Assembly: GCF_007829835.1 (NCBI RefSeq)
Contig: NZ_VIWP01000014.1
Coordinates: 62,001-126,000 of the forward strand
Length of the DNA: 64,000 bases
Source: Neorhizobium alkalisoli
Lineage (GTDB): Bacteria > Pseudomonadota > Alphaproteobacteria > Rhizobiales > Rhizobiaceae
Reading direction: 5' to 3'
Position numbers and translations under genes: made by a program. Of the stretch, positions 25,619 through 35,071 are shown piece after piece (within the stretch, counting starts at the first letter, position 1; every line of letters starts with the position of its first letter). The notes under the pieces were generated by a model, which saw nothing but the letters and a program-made list of their open reading frames with translations, was not told the origin of the DNA and searched no databases.

Positions 25619-27667
25619 ATGGCGCGCGGCAGGAAGATGGCACTGGCGGCATCGGCATGCATCTGGACGATCGGCGTTCCAGGCGCCTGGGCCCAGGACG
25701 GTGATGATGCGACAGAACTGCAGCCAATTGTTATCACCGCAGGCAAGCGCGATCAGGAAATCGGCAAGGTGGATGCCTCCGTCTCCGTCGTAACCCGCGA
25801 GGAACTGGATGCGCGCGGTATCCGCACCGTCGAGGATCTGCAGAAGGTCTTTCCCGGTGTCAGCATGGGCAATCGCGGCAACCGCGTTTATTCCAATGTC
25901 ACCGTGCGCGGCATGTCCTCTCCGGACTATTTCAATCCGACGGTTCAGGTCTATGTCGATGGCGTCCCCCAATTGCCTTCGACATTTTCCCAGATGCTGA
26001 CGGATGTAGAGCGCGTCGAATTGCTGCGCGGCCCGCAGGGCACGCTCTACGGTGCAAACGCCTATGGCGGCGTCATCAACATCATCACTAAGAAGAAGGA
26101 CGCCAATCGCTTCTACGTCCAGACCAATATCTCCGATAGCGAGCCATCAGTGGAGATCGGCGGAACCGCCGTGGTCGTTCCGGACACGCTTTATTTCGAT
26201 TATGCCGCCAGTTTCCAGCATTTCTCCGGCGATATCGACGACGCCTCGACCGGCCGGGACGATATCAACACGTCCAATAACGGATACGGCCGGGCCACTC
26301 TGCGATACGCCCCGACAGGCGGCGATTTCGACGCCGCGATCAGCTATTCGAAAGAAAAGCTGCTGTCCCGCGAAGAACTCTATTCCTTCAATGCCGATGT
26401 CGATGATCGCATCTATCGCAGCAGCATCTATGGCGACATTCCAAGGCTCGAACGGGATGTGACCAGCATTTCGGGTCAGCTGAATTATCGCTTCGGCGAA
26501 TACACGCTCTCCAGCATCACCAGCTATCAGAAAAGCGATGTCCTGCGTGACTTCTCGGCCGGCGCCGGCTCCCGTTATTCCTGGCCGCAGAATGACGAGA
26601 CGATTTCGCAGGAATTGCGCCTGAGCTATGACGGCGACATGTTCAGCGGCGTGGCCGGCCTCTGGTACAGCCACAATGATTTCGATGGCTGGAAGAGTGC
26701 CGTCGCCCCCTATTACGGCGCCTCCACCAATAATGTCGTCACCGACAGCGCCGCCGCGTTCGGCGAACTGACCTGGCATGCCACCGACCGGCTTGATCTC
26801 ACAGGCGGCCTGCGCGCAACTTACGACCATTCTAGCATCGATGCCTACCGCGCCGACAGTTACGGCATGGGAATGGGCTTCGATTTCGAGCGCAAGGCCG
26901 ACTTTACCAGCATCCAGCCGAAATGGGCGATCGGCTATCAGCTGACGCCGGACATGCGTCTGTTCGGCGTCATATCGCGTGGTTACAAGCCGGGTGGCTT
27001 CAACCACAGCATCTCGTCCTCGGTGGATTCCGCTTCCTATGATCCCGAAAGCGCCTGGAATTTCGAGATGGGCGTGAAATCGACCCTCTTCGACGGGGCA
27101 CTGGATCTGTCGACTTCGGTCTACCATATCCGCTCGTCGGACAAGCAGATCTATGTCGGCATGATCGGCCAGCAGTTTCTCCGCAATGCCGGCGAGGCGA
27201 CCAGCACCGGCATCGAGCTGGAAGCTACATGGCGGGCGACAGACCGGCTGACGCTGAGCGGCAATGCTGCCTACGGCCGCTCGGAATTCACCAATTCCAC
27301 CGATCCCTATACCGGCACATCCTATAACGGCAATCGCCTGCCCTATGCGCCCGATGTCTCTGCCCATCTGAACCTCGGCTATCTGCTGACCGAAAATCTG
27401 TTCGATGGCACGCTGACGGCCAATGCGGCGGTCAATGCATTCTCAAAGACCTATTTCGACGAGGCGAATGCCGCAAGCCAGTCGGGTTTTGCCACATTCG
27501 ACGCCAGCCTCGACTTTGCCAAGGCCGACGGCTTTTCCGCCAGGCTCTATGTCCAGAACATCGCCGACAAGTCCTACAAGACATCGGGTTATATCAACGG
27601 CACGTCGGAGCTCGGCACGCTTGGCAAGGGCCGTACCTTCGGCCTGACGCTCCGTAAGGAGTTTTGA
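25619..27667 (+). CDS. TonB-dependent outer-membrane receptor
   Basis: 682 aa. Signal peptide about residues 1-25 (GAWA/QDG), TonB-box-like LQPIVITAGK near residue 36, plug domain (REELDARGIRTVEDLQKVFPG ... VELLRGPQGTLYGANAYGGVINI) and a 22-strand barrel ending in GRTFGLTLRKEF with terminal Phe. No N-terminal signalling (STN) domain, so regulation goes through the divergent AraC protein. The MFS and FAD monooxygenase genes follow with gaps of 6 and -4 bases, which makes a ferric-siderophore ligand likely. Confidence 0.92.
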   Translation: MARGRKMALAASACIWTIGVPGAWAQDGDDATELQPIVITAGKRDQEIGKVDASVSVVTREELDARGIRTVEDLQKVFPGVSMGNRGNRVYSNVTVRGMSSPDYFNPTVQVYVDGVPQLPSTFSQMLTDVERVELLRGPQGTLYGANAYGGVINIITKKKDANRFYVQTNISDSEPSVEIGGTAVVVPDTLYFDYAASFQHFSGDIDDASTGRDDINTSNNGYGRATLRYAPTGGDFDAAISYSKEKLLSREELYSFNADVDDRIYRSSIYGDIPRLERDVTSISGQLNYRFGEYTLSSITSYQKSDVLRDFSAGAGSRYSWPQNDETISQELRLSYDGDMFSGVAGLWYSHNDFDGWKSAVAPYYGASTNNVVTDSAAAFGELTWHATDRLDLTGGLRATYDHSSIDAYRADSYGMGMGFDFERKADFTSIQPKWAIGYQLTPDMRLFGVISRGYKPGGFNHSISSSVDSASYDPESAWNFEMGVKSTLFDGALDLSTSVYHIRSSDKQIYVGMIGQQFLRNAGEATSTGIELEATWRATDRLTLSGNAAYGRSEFTNSTDPYTGTSYNGNRLPYAPDVSAHLNLGYLLTENLFDGTLTANAAVNAFSKTYFDEANAASQSGFATFDASLDFAKADGFSARLYVQNIADKSYKTSGYINGTSELGTLGKGRTFGLTLRKEF

Positions 27668-27673
27668 CACCCA

Positions 27674-28936
27674 ATGCTCTCGTCCCCTTCGGCGCCTGTC
27701 GCACTGCCTCTCGCTCAGGTGCCATCATCGCCCCTCCCCCTGCCTCGGCTCCTTGCCGCGGCCGGGGGAGTCTATACCGCCCAGAGCCTTGTCGGAGGGC
27801 TGACCTTTCTCGGCATGCCGGCCATCTTGCGGGCAGAAAACGTTTCACTCGACCGGATCGGGCTGGTCTCGCTCGCCATGCTCGTCTGGGCGCTTAAATT
27901 TCTCTGGGCAGCGCCCGTCGAACGGCTGCGGCTGCGCCCGGACGGCCATCGCCGGTCACGCCGGCTGGTTCTGGTCGGCGAGGCCGTCGTGGTTGTCGCC
28001 CTCGTCCTCTTCAGCCTGGATGAAGGGGCCGGTTTTACGACACTTCTTGCCTTGCTGATCCTGATGGCGATCGCCTCCGCCACCGTCGATATCGTCTGTG
28101 ATGCCTTCGTGATCGAGCAGTTTTCCGAAAGCCGCCGCGGCCTCGGTAATGTCGCGCAGGTGGGCGGCGGGTATCTTGGCATGATCTTCGGCAGCGGGCT
28201 TTTCGTTGCTGCCTATTCCGCCTTTGGCTGGATGGCGGCCTCGTTCATGCTGGCGGCACTGGTGGCGGTCTTTTCGATACCGATGGCAACGATACGCGAA
28301 CCGAAAGGCGAACCGTTTCCCCGGTCCTCGATGCCAAGCCTTGCAAACGGGTTACGGCGACGAGACGTGCAAATCGGCATTGCCATGACGATCGCGCTTG
28401 AAATGGGCGGCCGCATGGCTCAGGCACTGGCGGGCCCATTTCTCGTCGATGCCGGTTTGCCGCTTGCAACGCTGGGCCTCCTGAACGGTATCGGGGGCGT
28501 CGCAGCGGGACTTGCCGGAACGGCCCTCGGCGGGCTGCTGGCCCACCGGCTGGGACCTCGGCGAGCCATGTTTGCGGTAGCCCTTGCCCATGTGGTGACT
28601 CTGTCGCTTCTGGCAGTCGCCATCATTACCGGAGCCGATAACCTGCCGCTTCTCACCGCGCTGTTCGTGATCGAAAGCGCGATGATGGCAGCGACATTCG
28701 TCACCAGCTATGCCCGCCTCATGGGCCTTACTTCGCCGTCCCAGCCCGGCGTTGACTTCACCCTGTTCCAGTGCGCCAGCGCGATTATCGCGGCTCTATG
28801 CGGCATGACAGCCGGTCTACTGGCAGCCCGCACGGGCTATGCCGGCACCTTCGGCCTGGCCGCAATCCTCTCGGTTGTCGCCCCGCCCTTGCTTCTCGTC
28901 TTCGAAAATCGCCTGGCGAAAGGATCCCGCCCATGA
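27674..28936 (+). CDS. MFS transporter, RhtX/FptX-like siderophore importer
   Basis: 420 aa with about 12 hydrophobic segments. The start of the domain (YTAQSLVGGLTFLGMPAILR, then LVWALKFLWAAPVERLR) matches the RhtX/FptX/AmpG-type permeases, single-subunit inner-membrane importers of ferric siderophores such as rhizobactin 1021 and pyochelin. Directly after a TonB receptor, it would complete uptake without an ABC system. The first 27 residues are low-complexity, so the true start could be later. Stop overlaps the next gene ATG by 4 bases. Confidence 0.82.
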   Translation: MLSSPSAPVALPLAQVPSSPLPLPRLLAAAGGVYTAQSLVGGLTFLGMPAILRAENVSLDRIGLVSLAMLVWALKFLWAAPVERLRLRPDGHRRSRRLVLVGEAVVVVALVLFSLDEGAGFTTLLALLILMAIASATVDIVCDAFVIEQFSESRRGLGNVAQVGGGYLGMIFGSGLFVAAYSAFGWMAASFMLAALVAVFSIPMATIREPKGEPFPRSSMPSLANGLRRRDVQIGIAMTIALEMGGRMAQALAGPFLVDAGLPLATLGLLNGIGGVAAGLAGTALGGLLAHRLGPRRAMFAVALAHVVTLSLLAVAIITGADNLPLLTALFVIESAMMAATFVTSYARLMGLTSPSQPGVDFTLFQCASAIIAALCGMTAGLLAARTGYAGTFGLAAILSVVAPPLLLVFENRLAKGSRP

Positions 28937-30132
28937 CCAAACCTCTTGCAGTCATTGCCGGTGCCGGTGTGGCGGGTCTGGCTGCTGCATGGTGGCTGGA
29001 CAAGGCCGGCTGGCGCAGCGTGATCATCGAACGCGCCCATAGCCTCAGGGAAAACGGATACATGCTCGGCCTGTCCGGTCTCGGCTTCGAGACGGCCCGC
29101 AGGATGGGATTGCATGAGCGTCTGGAAGCCGGCGCGTTCCGCATAGACGAAAACGTTTACAAGGACAGCAAGGGTCGCGAGTTGCTGCGTCTCCGCTACC
29201 GGGATTTCATTCGTGACCTTCCCTATCTTGCCGTGCGCCGCACCGATCTTGTCCGGGCGCTTGCCGAAATATTGCCGGCGACCGCGACGATCCGCTTCGG
29301 CGAGACGATCGCCGGTTTCACCGCGACGGAAGATAGGGTCGATGTCACCCTCTCCACCGGCGAGACGATCGTGGCGGATCTCGTGATCGGCGCCGATGGT
29401 TTTCGCTCGAGCCTGCGGCAAAAGCTGTTCGGACCCGATGACAACTGTCTTCGACCGCTCGGCTATTATTTCTCGGTCTACGATGTCGGCGCGCCAAAAC
29501 AATTCGACACCGATTTCGTCTCTTACGCGGAGCCGGGCCATCTGGCCGAATATTATGCGCTGCACGATGGCCGTCTGGCGGCCATGCATGTATGGCGCGA
29601 GACACGCCCGGGGCTGGAACAGCGGCAGGACAGGATCGATCTGCTGCAGACCGTTAGCGTCAACAGCCACCCGCAGGTCCGTCAACTTCTGGAACAGACG
29701 CGACGCGAAGACAGCCCGGTCCTGATCGACAGCCTGACAATGATAGACCTGCCGAAATGGTCGAAGGGACGGGTTCTGCTGATCGGTGATGCCGCGCACT
29801 GCCTGACGCTTGTTTCGGGTCAGGGCGCCGGCATGGCCCTTGCCTCAGCCGAAATGCTCGGCGAGGCCCTGCGCCAAGCCGGCGATATCGGCACAGCACT
29901 TGCCCATCACGAGCGGTTGCTCAGGCCAATCATAACCCGGCTGCAGTCGCGCAGCCGCAAGATGGCTGCCGTCTTCATTCCCGAGAACGCGTTCGCTTTC
30001 AAACTGCGCAATCTCGTGATGCGCTACATGCCGCGCTCCTGGCTCGGACGCTATTTCAGCAATGCCATCAGGGCCGAGATAACTTTGGCTGCCAACGTAG
30101 GGCCTGGTGGCAAACCGGCTGCGGATCGTTGA
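28933..30132 (+). CDS. FAD-dependent monooxygenase (PHBH-like)
   Basis: 399 aa from the ATG that overlaps the MFS stop. The N-terminal FAD motif is IAGAGVAGLAAAWWL (GxGxxG) and the second FAD site is VLLIGDAAHCLTLVSGQGAG. Typical of single-component aromatic hydroxylases and related enzymes. As the last gene of a TonB receptor-MFS operon it could modify the imported siderophore in the cytosol, for example by hydroxylating it to release iron or start its catabolism. That role is inference; a tailoring or detoxifying function is also possible. Confidence 0.83.
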   Translation: MTKPLAVIAGAGVAGLAAAWWLDKAGWRSVIIERAHSLRENGYMLGLSGLGFETARRMGLHERLEAGAFRIDENVYKDSKGRELLRLRYRDFIRDLPYLAVRRTDLVRALAEILPATATIRFGETIAGFTATEDRVDVTLSTGETIVADLVIGADGFRSSLRQKLFGPDDNCLRPLGYYFSVYDVGAPKQFDTDFVSYAEPGHLAEYYALHDGRLAAMHVWRETRPGLEQRQDRIDLLQTVSVNSHPQVRQLLEQTRREDSPVLIDSLTMIDLPKWSKGRVLLIGDAAHCLTLVSGQGAGMALASAEMLGEALRQAGDIGTALAHHERLLRPIITRLQSRSRKMAAVFIPENAFAFKLRNLVMRYMPRSWLGRYFSNAIRAEITLAANVGPGGKPAADR

Positions 30133-30590
30133 GGCTTAAAGTCCTGCAAGGCGGCTTGCTCCTGATCGTAACGGACTACCGCCAGACGATTCAGGCACGC
30201 ACATTGGCCGTTAATCTCAAAAGGCCCGCAACTCCTCCGGGCGTTCGCAGTTCGGCTAAAGAACGGGCAGCAGGTCACATGCCGTTGCGACCTTGCAACA
30301 TGATCCGCAAATAGCGATCGCCCTGCCGCCTTCCTTCTCCGAGCGATCCAAAACCGGTTCACGTTCACCTGTAAGACATGCTAGATAACATGAATATTGC
30401 AGACAAGTTATGACGCGACGACATAGGCGCCGCCGTGATAAATGGATCGGACGCCCATCGTGCCACAGCCCGCCGCAACGTTCCCCAAACTTAAGGTCGA
30501 AGCTTTGACCGCCGGCCTTGCCGATCGCGTTGCTCGCAATCGACCGCTTGCAGATTGCCTGCAGTTTTTTGAGCGGACGAAAATCGGCCG
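30133..30590. other. 458-base intergenic region, no gene seen
   Basis: Lies between the FAD monooxygenase and the first ECF sigma gene. Short reading frames on both strands lack ribosome-binding sites and protein-like composition. Must contain the promoter of the sigma/FecR operon. ATAAC and GTTAT half-sites 17 bases apart occur near 30385-30411, too weak to name a regulator. Confidence 0.5.
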
Positions 30591-31085
30591 ATGACCTGGG
30601 ACATCAACCATCTCTTCCGCTGCCATGCCAGAGGGATCGCGAATTCCCTTAAGCGCCGTGGCTTCAAGGAGGATGTCGCCTCGGATCTGACACAGGATGC
30701 GTTTGTGCGCGTCATTGCCAAACAGCCGACGGGGTCGGGGCAGAACCACAATCCGAAAGCCTATCTTTATCAGGCGGCACGCAATCTCGGCATCAATCAT
30801 CGGCGGCGCGAGGCGCTGATCGAGACAGTCGAGATCGACACGGTCGAAATCGTCGATCCCGCGCCGTCGCCGGAGCGGATCGTTTATTCGAGACAGTGCC
30901 TCGCGCAGACCTATGAGGCCCTTGGCGCCCTGCCGGAACGAACCCGCCAGGCTTTCGAAATGCACAGGCTGGGTGAAAGGACGACCGCCGAAATCGCCCA
31001 GGAACTCGGCATTTCCACCACCCGCGCCTGGTGCCTCATTCGCGATGCCTATCGTCATCTGGTCGGCCAGGTCGAGAAGCCTTGA
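30591..31085 (+). CDS. ECF sigma factor, FecI-like
   Basis: 164 aa. Sigma-70 region 2 (FKEDVASDLTQDAFVRVI ... NPKAYLYQAARNLGINHRRRE) and region 4 (LGALPERTRQAFEMHRLGERTTAEIAQELGISTTRAW). It recruits RNA polymerase to a nearby TonB receptor promoter when released or activated by its FecR partner. The gene for that FecR-like protein starts 82 bases downstream and a receptor with a signalling domain follows, the classical cell-surface signalling order. The ribosome-binding site is weak. Confidence 0.87.
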   Translation: MTWDINHLFRCHARGIANSLKRRGFKEDVASDLTQDAFVRVIAKQPTGSGQNHNPKAYLYQAARNLGINHRRREALIETVEIDTVEIVDPAPSPERIVYSRQCLAQTYEALGALPERTRQAFEMHRLGERTTAEIAQELGISTTRAWCLIRDAYRHLVGQVEKP

Positions 31086-31167
31086 AACGTCCGATCCCGG
31101 TGTGAAAATATCTGCTGCTCGATCGGCATCACGGGTAAAAAAGCCGAGTGCGCGATATCCTGGAACA

Positions 31168-32136
31168 ATGAACATGAACGAAACGACGCCAGATCATGCT
31201 CGCCTTCTCGATGAGGCGATCGATCTGATCATTCGGTATCAGAACGATCCGGAAAATCCGGTGACCAGCGAGATGATCCGCGCATGGCGTTTGCGCAGCC
31301 GGGATCACGAAGAGGCCTGGTCGGGCGTTGCGACCGTGTATGGCGCCTCCGGCAAGATCCTTGCCGAAAAACGCAGGCTCGAACGTCGCGACAGCCTGGT
31401 ATCAACGCGGCGGACCCTGGTATTTGGCGGGATTTCCCTTTTGGGCGCCGGCGCTGCCGCCTATTCCTTCGGGCCGGGCCTGCTGCTGCGTGCACGCGCC
31501 GATTATGTCACGACCCAGGCCGAGATAAGGCAGCTTGCACTACCGGACGGCAGCACGGCGACGCTTGGCCCACAAAGTGCCATTGCGCTCAACTTTTCCA
31601 AAGAACATCGCAGCCTCGAACTTTTGGCCGGCATGTCCTTTTTCGAGGTCTCGCGCGATCCCGCCCGACCGTTTTCGGTTCGCAGTGGACATTTGCACGC
31701 GGTCGCCACCGAGGCATCATTCGACATGTCGAATGATGCCGATGTCCTGTCGGTCAGCGTCGACCACGGCCTCGTCGATGTGGGCGGAGCGGATTTGGCT
31801 GCAAAGCCGATCGTATCACTGGCGGCCGAGGAATGGGCCACGATCGATCCATCCTCCGGCATGATCGACCGCGGTCAGCGTGAGGCGGGACAGATCGCGT
31901 CTTGGCGCAACAAGATCATCATTGCCGAAAGAGAGACGGTCTACGCTTTGACCGCCCGCATTGGCCGCTGGATGTCCGGCCGCATCATCATTGCCGATCC
32001 GTCGATCGGACGGCAACGTGTCAGCGGCGTGTTCGACCTCAGCGATCCGCGTGGTGCCCTGCAGGCCGCGGTCCATCCGACAGGCGCCCGCTTGCGCCAG
32101 ATCACACCCCTCATCACGTTGGTTTCGCCGATCTGA
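31168..32136 (+). CDS. FecR-family anti-sigma/sigma-regulator protein
   Basis: 322 aa, single-pass inner-membrane protein. Cytoplasmic DUF4880 region at about 10-55 (LLDEAIDLIIRYQND ... MIRAWRLRSRDHEEAWSGV), a transmembrane segment near 83-103, and a periplasmic FecR domain (IRQLALPDGSTATLGPQSAIAL). It passes the signal from the receptor STN domain to the ECF sigma factor. An ATG two codons on (31174) has better spacing to a GGA and may be the true start. Upstream in-frame extension overlaps the sigma gene and is not protein-like. Confidence 0.86.
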   Translation: MNMNETTPDHARLLDEAIDLIIRYQNDPENPVTSEMIRAWRLRSRDHEEAWSGVATVYGASGKILAEKRRLERRDSLVSTRRTLVFGGISLLGAGAAAYSFGPGLLLRARADYVTTQAEIRQLALPDGSTATLGPQSAIALNFSKEHRSLELLAGMSFFEVSRDPARPFSVRSGHLHAVATEASFDMSNDADVLSVSVDHGLVDVGGADLAAKPIVSLAAEEWATIDPSSGMIDRGQREAGQIASWRNKIIIAERETVYALTARIGRWMSGRIIIADPSIGRQRVSGVFDLSDPRGALQAAVHPTGARLRQITPLITLVSPI

Positions 32137-32160
32137 GAAAAAAACGTCCAGACGGTGAAA
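32133..32160 (+). promoter_or_regulatory. Candidate ECF-sigma promoter element
   Basis: At the end of the first fecR-like gene the sequence runs CTGAGAAAAAAACGTC. A similar CTGAAAAAATTCCCGTC occurs just after the second fecR-like gene. An A-tract followed by CGTC resembles promoters of iron-starvation ECF sigma factors. Placement 100-130 bases before the receptor start supports it. Spacing is not the textbook arrangement, hence low confidence. Confidence 0.35.
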
Positions 32161-32261
32161 ATCCTCTGATCCCGATTGTAACAGTAGAAGGGATGACGGT
32201 AGCCGGTTTCCAGGCATTTCCGCTCCCCCGAAGAACACGCGGAATTGGAGTGGCAGGAAGC

Positions 32262-34685
32262 ATGACGAACAGGATGGGCGGCCGGACTTTGGGAAAGACG
32301 GGCAAGGCATTGATAACGGCGGCTTTGATGACGACAACCGTCGGCATCAGCCTCGCCGCAATGCATCGGGAAGCCGTCGCGCAATCTGAAATGATGGCGA
32401 ATTTTTCCATCCCGGCAGGGCCTCTGAGCAGCGCCCTGACGGTGTTCGGGCGCCAGGCCGGCCTGCAGGTCACCTATCTTGCTTCGATCGCGGCGGGAAG
32501 GAATTCCGCCGGCTTTTCCGGCAAGGCAACGCCCCGGCAGGCGCTATCGACCATCCTCGCCGGATCGGGCCTGCAATTTTCATTCGCTAGCGCCACGACC
32601 GTCGCAATATCGGCACCGGCAGGGCAGGCTGCGGGTGCGGTCGGCGACGATGCTACCGAATTGAAACCGATCGTGCTGGGCTCCGCCTCGGGAGCGAGCG
32701 ACAATGAAACGATCGCCGCGCAGGCCAGCAGCGCTGCCACCAAACTCGACACGCCGCTCGTCAAGACCGCCCGCTCGGTTTCGGTTGTGACGAAGAAGGA
32801 ACTCGAACAGCGGCAGGCCCAGACCATTCTGGAGGCGGTCGGTTATTCGGCGGGCGTGACAACGAGCCAGAGCGGCTTTGACCCGCGTTTCGACGAACTG
32901 CATATCCGTGGCTACGAGGCGACCTATACGAGCGACTACAAGGATGGGCTGCAGCAGCCCTATATGAATTTCTCGATGTTCCGGACCGAACCCTATTCGC
33001 TGGAACGCGTCGAGGTCGTCAAGGGACCGGTCTCGGTGCTTTATGGTGCCGGCACGCCGGCCGGCATTGTCAACAAGGTCTCCAAGGTTGCCGATGGCAG
33101 CCGCATCCGCGAAGTCGAAACGCTTTACGGCACCAAGGACCGCAAACAGGTCGCCTTCGACATCGGCGATACGGTCGGCGAAGACAGCGACCTGTCCTAC
33201 CGGGTTGTCGGTCTGGCACGTAATGGCGAAACCAATTTCGACATCGAGGATGACAGCTACCTCGTTCAGCCCTCGCTGACCTGGCAGCCCACCAATCAGA
33301 CCAAAGTGACGTTCTATGGCCTGGCGCAGAAGATCGAGACCGATGGCTCTGTCAGCGCAATCGTCGACGAAAGCGGCAAGGTGCATGATCTGCGGGCCAG
33401 CGACCCGAAATACGATTATCAGAGGACCAGCCAGCAGCAGATCGGTTATCAGGTCGAACACGAGTTCAATGATCTGCTAACCTTCCGACAGAACCTGCGC
33501 TATTCCCATCTCGGCCTGCAGGCGCGCTATCTTGAAGTCTATGACTGGTCGGGAACCGTCGCACATCGTTACCCGTTCGCGTTTCGCGAAAACATGAATG
33601 TTTTCCAGGTCGATAACCAGCTGGAATGGACCTTCGACACGGGAGCACTGTCGCACAAGCTTCTGACCGGCATCGACTATACAAAAGCTGGCTCGACCTT
33701 CCGCTACGGTTATGGCGACGTCGATCCTGCCTTTGATCTCGACATCTCCAATCCCCGCTACGGCATTTCCGGCGCGACCGCCGGTTATGACAATTACCGG
33801 CAGAAGGCACGCCTGCAGCAGACGGGCGTCTACGGTATCGACCAGATCGAGCTCGACAACTGGAACTTCACGCTTGGCGGCCGACAGACCTGGGTCCAGC
33901 AGAGCAATGGGGGTCAGAGCGAAAGCGAGCCGATCGACGATCATCTCGCCACCGGCGCCTTCAGCTATCAGGCGAGTGCGCTCTATGCCTTCGACAATGG
34001 CATCTCGCCCTATCTCAGCTATGCGACCTCTTTCGAGCCGGTGACAAACCGTTCAGCGACCAACGAGATCCTCGATCCTGCTCGAGGCTCCCAGATCGAA
34101 GCCGGCGTCAAATACCAGCCTCCCGGCTCGGACATATTCCTGTCTGCAGCCGCCTATCACATCGTCGAAAAGAACAAGCCCGTCCTCGATCCGTCAGACC
34201 CGACACAGACCACATACCGGTCGCTTGGCGAGGTCACCAATAACGGCTTCGAGCTGGAAGCTCGCGCGGAAATATCCGAGAGCCTGAACCTCGTGGCTGC
34301 CTATACCTATACGCATTCGGAGATTACGGGCGGCGAGGACGTCGGCAACATGACAGCCGTCACGCCCGCCCATGTCGCCAGCCTCTGGGCAAATTACACG
34401 TTACTGGACGGCAGTGCCCTGCCAGGTCTGTCGGCCGGTGCAGGCCTGCGTTATGCCAGCTCGAACTACACAAGCACGGCCAATACCGACAAGAACAGTG
34501 CGCATGTCTATTTCGATGCTGCGCTTGGATATGACTTCGGCGCCGTCGACGCCAAATATGATGGCCTCGTCGCCGCGCTGAATGTTCGCAACATAGCCGA
34601 TGATCGCAGCGGCATCTGCAATGAAGGCGCCTGCTACCTCGGCCAGGGCCGCAACATCACGGTGTCAGTAAAATATCGCTGGTAA
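32262..34685 (+). CDS. TonB-dependent siderophore receptor with STN signalling domain (FhuA/FoxA-like)
   Basis: 807 aa. ATG at 32262 follows GGCAGGAAG. An N-terminal signal (about 1-41, ending VAQS) is followed by an STN domain at about 44-118 (FSIPAGPLSSALTVFGRQAG ... ALSTILAGSGLQFSF), which contacts FecR in the periplasm. TonB-box-like LKPIVLGS, plug (VEVVKGPVSVLYGAGTPAGIVN) and barrel ending VSVKYRW follow. The plug and barrel resemble hydroxamate-siderophore receptors. With the sigma and FecR genes upstream, this forms a complete surface-signalling cassette. Confidence 0.92.
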   Translation: MTNRMGGRTLGKTGKALITAALMTTTVGISLAAMHREAVAQSEMMANFSIPAGPLSSALTVFGRQAGLQVTYLASIAAGRNSAGFSGKATPRQALSTILAGSGLQFSFASATTVAISAPAGQAAGAVGDDATELKPIVLGSASGASDNETIAAQASSAATKLDTPLVKTARSVSVVTKKELEQRQAQTILEAVGYSAGVTTSQSGFDPRFDELHIRGYEATYTSDYKDGLQQPYMNFSMFRTEPYSLERVEVVKGPVSVLYGAGTPAGIVNKVSKVADGSRIREVETLYGTKDRKQVAFDIGDTVGEDSDLSYRVVGLARNGETNFDIEDDSYLVQPSLTWQPTNQTKVTFYGLAQKIETDGSVSAIVDESGKVHDLRASDPKYDYQRTSQQQIGYQVEHEFNDLLTFRQNLRYSHLGLQARYLEVYDWSGTVAHRYPFAFRENMNVFQVDNQLEWTFDTGALSHKLLTGIDYTKAGSTFRYGYGDVDPAFDLDISNPRYGISGATAGYDNYRQKARLQQTGVYGIDQIELDNWNFTLGGRQTWVQQSNGGQSESEPIDDHLATGAFSYQASALYAFDNGISPYLSYATSFEPVTNRSATNEILDPARGSQIEAGVKYQPPGSDIFLSAAAYHIVEKNKPVLDPSDPTQTTYRSLGEVTNNGFELEARAEISESLNLVAAYTYTHSEITGGEDVGNMTAVTPAHVASLWANYTLLDGSALPGLSAGAGLRYASSNYTSTANTDKNSAHVYFDAALGYDFGAVDAKYDGLVAALNVRNIADDRSGICNEGACYLGQGRNITVSVKYRW

Positions 34686-34710
34686 GGGCGGATCGATCAG
34701 CCATCAGTTT

Positions 34711-34746
34711 AAAGGAGCGCAGGGCAGAATGTTCTGCGCTCCTTTT
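34711..34746 (+). terminator. Rho-independent terminator
   Basis: AAAGGAGCGCAG and its perfect 12-bp complement surround an 11-base loop, ending in TTTT, 26 bases after the receptor stop. The loop holds GCAGAA/TTCTGC repeats that could form an alternative fold. It separates the first signalling cassette from the second. Confidence 0.85.
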
Positions 34747-34933
34747 CGACCTCAGCTGACGAATGCAAAAACGGACTTCTTGCGCGCAATACGCTCGACC
34801 TTTGGCGCGCGTATGACCGGATGGTGGCCGATGTTGCAGAAGCGCAACTGTCTCACAATAACATCAAGAAATGTGACAATCCTGCGCATGACCAGCTAGG
34901 CTTGAAGGCTTGGAGGATCTAACAGAATTCTCA

Positions 34934-34951
34934 ATAAACATGAGTTTATTC
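34934..34951. promoter_or_regulatory. Palindrome, candidate metal-regulator operator
   Basis: AATAAAC-ATGA-GTTTATT, perfect 7-bp arms. Lies about 120 bases upstream of the second ECF sigma gene and 7 bases before another palindrome. It does not match the Irr, RirA, Mur or Zur boxes that I know, but its position suggests metal-dependent control. Confidence 0.45.
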
Positions 34952-34957
34952 CGCAAG

Positions 34958-34976
34958 TTTTGTTGAATACAAAACG
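34958..34976. promoter_or_regulatory. Second palindrome upstream of ECF sigma gene
   Basis: GTTTTGT-TGAAT-ACAAAAC, perfect 7-bp arms with a 5-base spacer. Together with the dyad at 34934-34951 it makes two closely spaced operator-like sites before the sigma/FecR/receptor/metal-ABC genes. Confidence 0.45.
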
Positions 34977-35071
34977 TTCGGATGAAACCTTGTCATTGAA
35001 TAATTTTGGGGTCCTTACGTTCGTCGCTTTGCCTAAAGCGTGCTTTGGACAAAGCGCGACGACCAACGATC

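Larger units (their letters stand above)
34686..35071. other. Intergenic region between the two signalling cassettes
   Basis: 386 bases holding the terminator at 34711-34746 and two palindromes at 34934-34976. The rest is AT-richer than its surroundings, as expected for a promoter of the second sigma gene. No protein-coding signal seen. Confidence 0.55.

Noticed and set aside
26147..27367. Minus-strand open frame inside the TonB receptor gene
   Set aside because: The receptor is full length with signal, plug and barrel; no motif or start signal on the opposite strand.
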